This document shows positions 46,945 to 58,800 of a stretch of DNA of 64,000 nt, piece by piece; position 1 is the stretch's first letter; the number at the start of each line of letters is the position of its first letter. A program made the position numbers and the translations under genes. Origin of the DNA: Siphonodentalium dalli (taxonomy: Eukaryota; Mollusca; Scaphopoda; Gadilida; Siphonodentaliidae); NCBI GenBank assembly GCA_032622095.1, contig CP136065.1:61363094-61427093 (forward strand). Reading direction: 5' to 3'. Under the pieces are notes generated by a model. It was given only the letters and a program-made list of their open reading frames with translations, ran no database searches and had not been told where the DNA came from.

Positions 46945-47265
46945 AAGGGTTAAATAACAAGAAATCATCAAGCATAATTTATTGCATCTAAAATATAAGG
47001 CAGGACATTCAATGTGTATAATACTATTAAAATATCACTAAACATCAATCTCATTATGGTATATATAAGGGTGTTTAGCACCAATGATATTGCATAGAAT
47101 AAAAACATTAAATAAAAGTTCCAAACACCATAAATCTTCATATGTTGTGCAAGACAATGATCCTAGAAGCCATTTTCAAAAATATGTGCCACTTAAACAT
47201 TCAAATAGCATTTTAAAGTTGGTCTATCTCTTCCTAACAAGTTTTATTATAGTATAAAATAATAT
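46945..47265. other. No gene seen
   Basis: AT-rich intergenic DNA. Confidence 0.35.
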
Positions 47266-47267
47266 AT

Positions 47268-47718
47268 GTGACCCGCCATATCAAATCCAGTCGGAAGTCG
47301 GGATTTTTTTACCCTGTGCCAATGCATTCTCTTATATATGCGAGTCGACCATAGGTCGCCTCGCATATATAAGAGAATGCATTGGCCTAACAATTATTTA
47401 TAATTTTAATAATTTTTTCTTGTATTCTTTAACAATTTTATAATTTCACCCATACAGAGCCCCAGACAAACGAGCAGAATACACTCTTCTATATGCTTCT
47501 ATATATGTGTGGGGCTCCCTGCAGGGTAATGGATGTTTTTTATTTTATGTCCTAACAATTGTCAGAAACATTTATTTAAAAAAAATGATAAAAAATTGTT
47601 AGGCCAATGCATTCTCTTATATATGCGAGGCGACCTATGGTCGACTCGCATATATAAGAGAATGCATTGGCACAGGGTTAAAAAAATCCCGACTGGATTT
47701 GATATGTCGGGTCACATA
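47268..47718. mobile_element. TATATGTGACCCG-ended element carrying the double hairpin cassette
   Basis: Outer inverted ends: 'tatatgtgacccgccatatc' then 'aaatccagtcgg' on the left; 'gactggatttgatatgtcgg' and 'gtcacatata' on the right. Just inside each is the same hairpin cassette found at 31,307-31,510 (TTCTCTTATATATGCGAG around 'tcgaccataggtcgc'). In the middle a second hairpin, 'gagccccaga' / 'tgtggggctc', lies at about 47,457-47,518. No coding sequence. Confidence 0.8.
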
Positions 47719-47874
47719 TATAAATTGAAGACACCTGTCCGGAAATGCTTTTATGAATTAGTATTAATTTTATTTTGATTTTTTTACTGTTGCCATCCAT
47801 GATAATGATGATATGCTCCATCATTATGCAAGATATATAGATTGTAGACAGAACATAACCAATCGTAAATTTAG

Positions 47875-47945
47875 TTTGTCTGACAAATGCAGTATGAGGT
47901 CCCCAGAGGGTGAATGTAGTGACGCTAGCATGCTGTGTGGGTTAT
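47875..47945. repeat. GGTCCCCAGAGGG family, half copy
   Basis: 'ctgacaaatgcagtatgagg' and 'tccccagagggtgaatgtag'. The right arm is absent. Confidence 0.7.
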
Positions 47946-48419
47946 AAAAAGCATGAGATGCCACCATCACTTCTCTAATCATGATGCCATTATTTAAAGG
48001 AAGGAAAACAATACATTTGGACAGTTGCTAAAAATAATCTCATCAACATATAAACAACTCAAAATATGGAGCAAAATAACTAACAAATGACAATAATATC
48101 AATGAAATATGACATTAAACGAGCTAATGCTCTTATAAAATAGCCGGAAAGCATGATGAAATGCATATGATCTAAGGTGAATGTTGAACGAATACAGGGT
48201 TTGCCTTGGACCATAATTAATACATTTTTTTTCTAACTTGAATTTATAAAAGAATTTGCCGAATGAACTGGATTAAACTCAGCAAATTCATGTTCCACCC
48301 AACTAGATAAATTCTTACATTACTGACAATTAAGGTAAATTTCTACATAAAGTTGTATTCATCCACCAACAGTGAAGCAGACTTAATGCATCTCCTAGGC
48401 CTGAAAATATGGTGCCAGA

Positions 48420-48795
48420 CAATTGCAGAATGAGGTCCCCAGAGGGTGAATTTAGTGATGCTACCCCGCACAACTGCTATGATAGACATAGACACAGATT
48501 TAAGTAGGTTCCCAGATGGTGATGTGTACCCATTGGACACCTCAATTATGAATTGTGTCGTCAGCCAATTTGGGGATATAAAGAAACTAAACCAAAAAGG
48601 AAAAAGAAACATTCCAAAGAAGTTTCTAAAGAAACTATATTTTTTTTAATTTGATCACTAAGATACTTTCCAGAGAAGATGAGGTATAAGCAGAATGAGG
48701 TCCCCAGAGGGTGAATTTAGTGATTCTAGCCCACTATGTGGGCAGTGTCACTAAATTCACCTTCTGGGGACCTCATTCTGCAAATGACCTGCGCC
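48420..48795. repeat. GGTCCCCAGAGGG family, two adjacent copies
   Basis: The first copy (48,420-48,620) has the left arm and the family tail ('caattatgaattgtgtcgtc', 'agccaatttggggatataaa'). The second (48,670-48,795) is a full hairpin, 'gaggtccccagagggtgaat' / 'attcaccttctggggacctc'. A frame of 89 codons over the first is chance. Confidence 0.8.
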
Positions 48796-48996
48796 ATATT
48801 TTCAGGCCTGGTATCTCCAATTTCATACATCAGGGTGGCTTTATTCCAAACACCCTTATTTGTTTGACAGGGAAAACACAAGGCTTATATTCAACAAGAG
48901 CATCACTGGGGTGTGGCTAAATATGCATGTTTCTTTACTTGTAAAATGTTTATTAAATAAAATGAAGTAAAAAAAGGGGATGTGACTCAGTATTAA

Positions 48997-49147
48997 CCCT
49001 TTCAGTTCCAAGTCCGAATTTTGTATCAACCCATATTTCCTTGATCATTTTTCAAATTTATTGATTATAATAATGTGATACATTGATGGAAAGAGCTCTT
49101 AGAGGAAATATGGGTTGATACAAAAATCAGACTTGGCACTGAAAGGG
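48997..49147. mobile_element. TTAA hairpin element, 151 bp (CCCTTTCAGT family)
   Basis: TTAA at 48,993-48,996 and 49,148-49,151. The two halves pair almost throughout (CCCTTTCAGTTCCAAGTCC versus GACTTGGCACTGAAAGGG; 'caacccatatttcct' / 'aggaaatatgggttg'). Confidence 0.9.
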
Positions 49148-49151
49148 TTAA

Positions 49152-49512
49152 ATCATTGGACCCATATTTGAACTTAAATTGTATCTATAGCTGAGAAACA
49201 CACTCACCAACTTTGGTCATGATCAAATAACCTGAACTGGAGTTGTCAGTCGGAAACCAATATTTATTACAAATTGGGCAAGTTTAAATAAGGCCGTATA
49301 AACTCATGTAAAAATAATTGGACGGAACCCATATACAAACTTGGCCTGTATTTTTGGCTGAGAAACACACAACTAACTTTCGTTCTTATCAAATAAACCA
49401 AACTGGAGTTAGCAGTTAGAATAAAAAATGTTACCGGACAGACAGATGGTAAGACGGAAGGGCAGATAACAAAATGTGGCCGTTTTTTTATTCAAATGGG
49501 CATATAAAAACA
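49152..49512. repeat. Two-unit repeat related to 0.65-1.05 kb
   Basis: Two units, each with 'gagaaacacactcaccaact' / 'gagaaacacacaactaactt' and 'aactggagtt', end in a GGACAGACAG tract and 'gggcatataaaaa'. Same layout as 650-1,050. Confidence 0.65.
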
Positions 49513-49628
49513 AGCCAATATAAATATAATTTGGCTAGTTAACTTTCAAAATAAGATTTTCGAGACGGGAAAAGTAAACCATGTTTTTATTATGGCCCAG
49601 TGAAAACCCTGAATGATTTTGCCATAAT

Positions 49629-49826
49629 TTATTCACAAGGATTCTTGTCCTCATTAGCGTTAGCACACCCCATTCCAGGCCTCAAAACCGGCACAGCAAA
49701 CAGTTTGCCACTCGGCATACACACACACAACTTATAGCTGGAGGTTTGATTTGTGTCCGTCGGATCAACTTCATTCGTCAGGATCAAGTAGATTCCCTTC
49801 TTACTCTCCAAACTTATGCTGCCATT
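49629..49826 (-). CDS. SGCB: SGCB last coding exon
   Basis: Residues 236-300 and stop TAA. It holds NGSISLESKKGIYL and the C-terminal cysteine cluster KLCVC...GMGC...NPCE. Acceptor 'cctaatttcag'. Confidence 0.97.
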   Translation of the reverse strand, partial: NGSISLESKKGIYLILTNEVDPTDTNQTSSYKLCVCMPSGKLFAVPVLRPGMGCANANEDKNPCE

Positions 49827-52800
49827 CTGAAATTAGGAACACAAATCTAATTAGAGATGGTACAGTAATGCCCTAATTAATCGACTCCATAACCACAGGA
49901 GAATTATGGGTAATTTTTCAGGATTTAGTCGGAAATATGGCTTGTTGCCATTCATCGGAAAGCTCTCAGTGATTAATTAGGGCATTACTGTATATCTGTT
50001 ACAATCAAGCCTGATCATAGGGTCTGTCATTTGCAGAATGAGGTCCCCAGAGTGAGAATTTAGTGATGCTATCCTGCACAGCGGGATAGCATCACCAAAT
50101 TCACCCTCTGGGGACCTCATTCTGCTTAGGCCTCAACAGCTACGGGAGACCTGGGATCAGATTGAAGTTGGTGATGTTCACCCATTATCCACCTTGATTA
50201 TCATTGATTTACATCAGAGCTGTTAAGTTCCACGGATTGTCCGCGAGACTCACGGATTTCCACGGCAATTCCGCAAACACGGATAACCCCCAATTTCTCA
50301 CGGATTCGTCAAAACACCACATTGAAAATCCCAAAACGATTTTTTTTTGATTTTTTAAATTCGTGCATTTACGGGAATTCCCCAAATGACAGTGACTTCC
50401 TTATTTCCGGTACCGTAAATACCCACACATTAACATTCACAGAATGTACCGTTGGTAACTTTTGATTGAAGACTCAAGTTGTGGTGAACTGTCACAGTGT
50501 GACTAATATTAATTGATTGTCACACTCTGGTGAAGCCACACGAAAAAGGGTGTTGTTTTAGTAAACAATACGTATAATCACAAGTGTGCAAAGTTCTGTA
50601 TTGTTAGGCCTCATTGGTGAACATTTCTTAGTAACGGATTAGTGGCATGAATTGCAGACGAAATAAATACGTTTAATCACAAGTGTGCAGCTGTATTGTG
50701 AGGCCCCATTGATGAACATAAGTAATGGATACTTTATGATTTAAGTTCACTGATAGTGGTATGCATTGAGAACGGAATGTGCCGTTTATTTTGCGGGTAA
50801 AACTTTTAAGACGGGTCATTTTGTAGTTTCGGTTTCACGATTACATGTCCGGTTGTAACCTGTGTAACTCGGGTTCGTTTTGACTAACTTTAAACAAAGT
50901 TTCTGCTTCTTAAAATTTTTTAATAAATGGTGAAATGTGTGCATTTCTTTTGTGGGTCAAACCGTAAGACGAGTACATTTTGTCGTTTATTACAATGTTG
51001 TACTTTCGGTTTCGCGCATAATCGGCTGTATCCGGTGGAATTCTGAGTATTTTTAGGAAGTGTGATCTGCTTCTTTCTTTTGAATAAATGGTGGTATCTC
51101 CCACACAGAGCAGCTCTATTACAATTACCAACAGGACATTCATTGCCATTTTATTTAGATCTATATACTTTTATTTATAAAATAGAAACTCATAAACGCT
51201 ATTCAATCTTAATCATAAAAATTATTTTTGGAACATGAACATCTTTGGGCATACCTCCCGGAAAAATCTCACGGATTGACATTTTCAAAACTTAACAGGT
51301 CTGATTTACATTGACCTTGTAAGCCAAAAAATTCTATTATATAAGAAAGACTACCTATGGGAGACTCGTATATATAAGAGAATGCACTGGTACAGGACCT
51401 TTAATGCTGCACCAGCACAGCATATATAAGAGAATGCACTGGTACAGGACCTTTAATGCTGCACCAGCACAGCATATATAAGAGAATGCACTGGTACAGG
51501 ATCTTTAATGCTGCACCAGCACATCATATATAAGAGAATGCACTGGTACAGGCTCTTTAATGCTGCACCAGCACAGCATATATAAGAGAATGCACTGGTA
51601 CAGGATCTTTAATGCTGCACCAGCACAGCATATATAAGAGAATGCACTGGTACAGGATCTTTAATGGTGCATCAGTGTAGCTCCAATCATAAAAGTGTTA
51701 TAAAAACATGGAGAAATAGATCCAATTAGTTCTTATATTCATTATTAATAGTTCTCCAATAAAAAAATTTGCACGTTGAAACCATTGTTATGTAAACAAA
51801 ACTGTTACAGTGATTTGTCAACAAACAGTGCTAATCGTGTAGTAAATTCAAATATGATTTTCAGCATATTTTTCAATGATTTGACCTTTTCCAATGTTTA
51901 ATGTCAAGTTTTGATTTATCGGTAATTCCACTAATAGTAATGATTACATAACGATTTTGATATCCAAAATCTCATTATTCATGTGTTATTAATAATTAAA
52001 ATAAGAACAAAGTAAATCTATTTTTTCACGTACTTGTTGACGATAGTTGTTCTACAGACTGTTATATTATATCTCATCAACCCATTTTGAACCGCTTGGG
52101 TCCCTTTAATGGCCTTACCTGTGTTTTGAAGACGATGTCTTTGGTTTGCGACTGTAATTCTGTGCCTCTCTCACCTGAGCTGTTGATTGTTACTCTCTCT
52201 GACCCATTTATGGAAACAACCTTATCCATCGAGTCCACAAACAAGTCAGGGTACAAAGTATCCCAACTTCGCAGCTGTAACATTAAATAGAACTGTTACA
52301 CTGATATTAATCGATTAAACATTTGATAACTAAATACTGCCTGATAAATAAATTGATTCCCATTAATTCGTTTGTGGGGATGTTCTGGTAATAAGTTCAA
52401 CAATGAACCTATGGATCTAAGGTCATTTCTTGAACTGATCATCAGAACATTTCATAAGGGAACTACTCATCAATGAGTATTTGTTATAAAAAGTGCTAAC
52501 TTATGGTCTGCTTACAGGGTCGGAACATGCATACTTTTAGAACTGAATAGTAGAACACATTCAATATTAAAACGGTTGAATGAACAGGGATATGGTGGTG
52601 TAGTCCATTAAATTGGATAGTATTAGTGGTACGTGTGTACATTCCATTCAATAAACAGCTTTATAATTATAAAGTCCATTAAATAAACAACAATATGGCA
52701 GTATAATCTATTAAACAGACATGGCTCATTCGAATCCCACAATTATATATAATTTGGTAAGAGGTGTCTCAATACAAACCTGTGTGGAAGATTTCCGAAT

Positions 52801-55800
52801 ACAAATTTGTCGATATAGCACGGAAATAAGCATTTTGTTCTTATATTTTTCAATTAATTTGAGATCATTCCGTTTAACCCTTTCAGTGCCAAGTCCGATT
52901 TTGGTATCAACCCATATTTCCTCCAAGAGCTTTTTCCATCAATGTATCACATTATTATAATCAATAAATTTGAAAAATGATCAAGGAAATATGGGTTGAT
53001 ACAAAATCGGACTTGGCACTGAAAGGGTAAAGTGCCAGTTCAATTTTTTGTCAGTGATTGGTAAAATTTAAACAGCAGAACATGGGAAGAAAAACTAGAA
53101 CTGCCGTCGCTCTGAAACGTTTATGGTACCAAGCCTGCAAATAGCATGTCTGTCATTTGCAGAATGAGGTCCCCAGAGGGTGAATTTAGTGATGCTATCT
53201 CGCAAAGCAGGCTAGCATCACTAAATTCACCCTCTGGAGACCTCATTCTGCTTAGGCCATCAACTGCTATGGTAGACCAAGGATCAGAATGAAGTTCCCA
53301 GTTGAGGTTGGTGATGTTCACCCATTGGGCACCTCAATTATGTATTTTATCTTCTGCAAATTAGCGGATACAGATACTTCCCAGAAGGGAAAAAGTAACT
53401 AAAATCAATGTTAATTTGATACAATAGATACTTCCCAGAATATGAGGCCTAAGCAGAATGAAGTCTCCAGAGGATGAATTTGGTGATGCTAGCCCGCTGT
53501 GCGGGATAACATCACTAAATTCACCCTCTGGGGACCTCATTCTGCATATGACAGACACGCTATTTGCAGGCTTGTATGTACATCATTTTGATGATTAAAA
53601 TGTGGCTTTAAATGTAACAGCAAAATAGAGAACTCAGTATTCAGAACTCAGTTAGGGATTCTGATATTGTGCAATTTTACCAATCTACACATGATTGGCA
53701 AGGAAAAGGGAAAATCCTTGAAACTTACTATGTTACCCACATAATTAGCATAGGATCAGAGACCTGCTGATAAACATTTAAAGACATATTTTACACTTGT
53801 TTGTGTGCGTGAAATGGATAAGTTAGTATTCAGGCGCTATGCCAACTGGAGGAATGTAGCATACTATTAACACGACCGACAATCTAAAGCAACTCAACTG
53901 TATCACTCCATAGAAAATATCGTCTGAACAATGCTCAAGTGTAAATATTTACTTCTCGATTCGGGATGCAACTATCGGCGATAAACTAACGAAAATAATT
54001 TTGCCATCGAGAGTCACTGCATTTAATTAATATATAATAATGATGGTGTGTGTGACGTCAATTTAGATAAAATAATATTAGTAAAATAACTACTTTGAGG
54101 AATTTTATTCTCCATTTCTATGTACCCTGCCGGAGAGTTTCACATCACTTTAACCCTTCCATGACTGGAGCTTCCTGAAATTTTACGAAAACCCTCTGCT
54201 AATGGATTATCTCATATATGCGCGTCTCCCATATGGAGCCTCACATATATAAGAGAATACGTTGGTCTAACAATACTTACATTGACCATGTAAGCCAGGG
54301 CATTCTCTTCTATATGCAACACTCGCATATATAAGAGAATGGACTGGCACATGTTCTTTAATGCTACACCAGCGCAGCTCCAGTCATGAAAGGGTTAAAG
54401 TTGTCTTGGATCTGACGATTATGGTGACTCAGCCCTATGCCACTTTCAGTATAATTAACCCTTTCTATACTAAATACTCATTGATGAGTAGTTCCCTTGG
54501 GAAATGTTCAGATAATAAGATATGGTCATTTGTTGAACTAATTATCTGAACATTTCCCTCAACTAAATACTCAATGATGAGTCGTTCCCTGGGAAATATT
54601 CAGTTAATAAATTCATTGGTTGTGTATGTTGAATTTATTATCTATACATTTCCCACCAATGAACATGAATCCTTCTGCACTGTATTATCTTTTCGTCATA
54701 CTGTCATCTGACTTGTCTGCTCATTTTACCTGAACACCCCTCCAAATGAATAATAGACCATTTCAATATACACTTTTATAACTGGGTGGGGGAATCCATT
54801 TAGTAAAGAAAAGGTTGAAGTACTTACGAGATTGGCTTCCACAAAATTAGCATATGCATTTGTTGAGACCTGCTGTGTCAAGGTCGTCCTACGTCCCACG
54901 CTGAATGTAATATTTCCTGTATCTGGATCAATAACATTCCACTCATCTGCCTGCACGTATGTCCCATCCTCAGAGATATGAACTAAAATAGAAATGATAT
55001 TAAAGAGTTAAAACAAGAGGTTGCATCACGGGTGCTGGGATACCCCCATGGTGAAAAAATGGGCAGGTCGGAAACCAAATTGTGAAAAAAAAATGTAACA
55101 AATTACTTGACAATTCTAACGACGACAGACGGAAATCCAACATTTTCATATAAACAAAGAGGGATAACTCTTGAACGGAAAATGTGAACAACATGAATGA
55201 ACACTCTTTTGAAAGCACTCATGATGCCAAATCCGCATACTTAATTTCATTGAGATCAGTGTTCGCGCTGGACCGAAAAAAAGTTTAGCCAAAAGTTTAG
55301 CCAAATGAAAATTTTATTAGCCAAATGAAAAAAACTTTAGCCAAATGTTTTTTGGCCAAATTAAAAAAAACTTTGGCCAAATTAAATCATCGTTTTCTGG
55401 TCGGTTCACAATTAATGACTAAAACGTAAAATCTAACAGACACAGGTAAAATACACATTAATTTAAATAATTTTGATGAACTAGAAGTATTTTTATATAT
55501 ATCATTTATTAAAAAATTATTAATCTTTATGTGAAAGAGTTATTTGGGGGGGGGGGGGGGGGGGGGGGTAACCCGGGATTGTCCTTCTTAATGTCATTAT
55601 TTTTTTGTTTTATATCAATATCTTTTTTTAAGCCATTAAATATTAAATATTAAATATTTATCCTTGCGAAAATATCTAAGTGACATCTGGAAACTAATAA
55701 CTTAATATTGTTACGCCATTATCAAATTACAATCTGTCATAAAATCATGCATATTATTTTGACTGTATCGGTATTGACGACAAATAGCCACAAAATATCT

Positions 55801-58800
55801 GTCGTGATTCACATTTGGCTGATTAAGCTATTGTCTTACACTTGGTGCTCATAACCCTTGACCGTCATAAATATAATGTCATCATAAACATGCATTGTGC
55901 AGGCGCGCCGTGAGTGACCAGACAGACAATGGGCTGAATGGGGGATTAGGGGATTAAATGTAAAAAATAATAATGACCTTTTGCTGCTTCGTGCAGAATG
56001 ACGTAATCTTTCACCAGATTAAAACAGCCTGTTACAAACAAATTGCTTATGTACCGGCGTCAATGCACTTTACAAAACATAGCTTTCTTCACATTGTCAT
56101 AATTCAACCACGGTCGGTTTAATGTCCATGCGTCTTTGAATGTCCGTCTTGTGAAAACTAAAGATGATTGCATATCACTTCGTGATCGCTTGGTTGATGG
56201 AGTTGTCGATCGGGTTTCCCTTTGTGCGATATTTCATAAGTACGAAAGTAATGAAATACTTTCGTCACCTAACTTCGTCTTGAATGTCGATATATTGAGT
56301 GCTTTTATTAATTAGCTTTCTAGCTCCATGCTTTCAGTCTCCATTTGGGTTCAAAAAAAGTTTAGCCAAAAGTTTAGCCAAATGAAATTTTTATTAGCCA
56401 AATTCGAAAAAGATTAGCCATTGGCTAATTTGGCTACCGACAGCGCGAACACTGATTGAGATCCGATCACCCATGGTTGAGATATATGAGCGGACGGACA
56501 GACAGATGCATGTAATCCAGTATACCCCCCATCTTTTGGAATGGGGGTATAATGATGCCATTTATAACGAATTCGGTAATAAGCTTAAATTCATAGTTTT
56601 AAACACCCAAGAAATATACCACACCCCAAAGCAAGTCCCAGCGCATGCTCCTTGAGTATTTATCGTTTAGTGATACAAGCGGCATAACTCTATCTTGTAG
56701 TTTCTTACAATGTTGCATCTACTGTTTTAGTGGTGCAAGCGGAATACCTTTATCTTGCATGTTGCTAATATATGTCGTGCAGTGCATAAAAAACACATTT
56801 AAACCTTTGGGAAACACGTTTGATTTTTCTTTTGCCAATCAGCATGAAATTTAGTGTATTGTCTTCTACGATAAACAGCAGGACATGATCCAAAGTTGAC
56901 AGATTTACAGATGGACAGATATTGTATTATATATAAATATAGATTTTCCATAAATATGATAAAGTTATATACATGTATAATACCATAATTATAAATGTGA
57001 TTAGAGTGCACAGATCATGCTCTTGAACAATCTTCAATGAAAAAAGAAATGTAAGGAATCCAAGCCTGAGTTTAGTGTGCCTGCCATTTGCAGAACGAGG
57101 TACCCAGAGGGTGAATTTGGTGGCGCTATCCCACACAGTGGGCTAGCATCACCAAATTCACCCTCTGGGGACCTAATACTGCATGGCCTTATATGCTATG
57201 GGAGACATAGACTCAGTTTGAAGATCCCAAATGTGAATATTATGATGTACACCCATTGGGAACATCAATTAATGTGTCGTTTGCCAATTTGGGGATATAG
57301 AGAAAAACTAAACTAAAAAAGAAATAGAATCTATGAGAAGAAATTTCTATATAAATTTGATAATAAAGAAACTTTCCAGAGATGATGAGGCCTAAGCAGA
57401 ATGAGGTTCCCAGAGGGTGAATTTAGTTATGCTAGACACTATGCAGGATAGCATCACTAAATTCACCCTCTGGGCACCTCATTCTGCAAATGACAGGCAC
57501 ACTAAACTCAGACTTGAAGGAATCCAACCCCAACTCACTTGAAGCACCTGTGCCGTCAGCAGCTCTGAATATCATATCCTGTCAAAATACAAAGAATGTG
57601 AGATCTCTCTCTAAAAATCTGGACAATAACATTGCCATACCAGAGGGGGGAAACTACTCTACTTAGATGGAATGGAAACATTTTTGAGATCTTAGATAAC
57701 CTCTTTACTTTATGCAATATTGGGTACTCTCAGCCTCACACAACAATGGCCAATTCTAGTACCTACATCCAGTAGGTGATGAACATTTCAACTTGCCATG
57801 CTAAACCCACCTACATCACTAAATTAACTATGCGAGTCTATAAGAGAATGCACTGGCTTAGAAGGTCTAGGTAAATATTGTTAGGCCAATGTATGTGAGA
57901 CTCATGGGAGACTAGCATATATACTAGCCATGGAAGTGTTAAAAATCGATATCATAATAAAAGGCATTTTAGCCATGCCTCCACAGAAAAGGTGACTTCT
58001 TTTCCGTTGGGTTATTTTAGAACAAAAATAGTTAAAATTGCGATTTTAGAACAAAAATAGTTAAAATTGCTATTCCAACTTGAACTTTATATATTGTTAA
58101 CACACCTAGTTTTATATGATTCAAATGAACTAGAACACTAAGGTTATCATTTGGACAAGAAGCAAATTCTATAACAAAGATGGAATTTTTTTTTTTCAGA
58201 TACATCCCAATTTGGAACTTGACCTGTCAACTATAAATGTTATCATTATAATCGGCAAAATTCTAAGCTGAAAAGGGGAAATACTGATAACCAAATTAGA
58301 CTTGACTGGGACTTTCTCATATATAAACCATGAACCACATTTAAAACAATTCTATTTTAAATATTATTCAAGCTATCATCCCGACAACAAATATTTTGGA
58401 CGGATGATAATTTTGTACCATAAACGCTTTTGATTGACAAGCCTGATCGAGATCAACTTAGATCAAGTCTTCTCGGTGCCCAACAGCTTGGGATATTGGT
58501 TTGGTTGATGCTGTTTTGGATTGAGTCCCGTCACATTACTCTTCTATAACAGACTTTCTTTGAAAAGAGTTATTACATTAACATGAATGCGATTTATCAT
58601 CTGACATGTCCGCGATTAATCTGTCTTCAAAATGATGTACCATTTACCATGATAGAAAGGTAAAGTGATCATACAATCATTTAATAAGTTGTTTACATAC
58701 ATTATCTGATAGCGCAACAAATCAAAATTCTCTGGAAAACAAGGCTTTGTTTATTTATAAATCTCCTTGCTTTAACATTCAACGGACCTCTGATATACTT

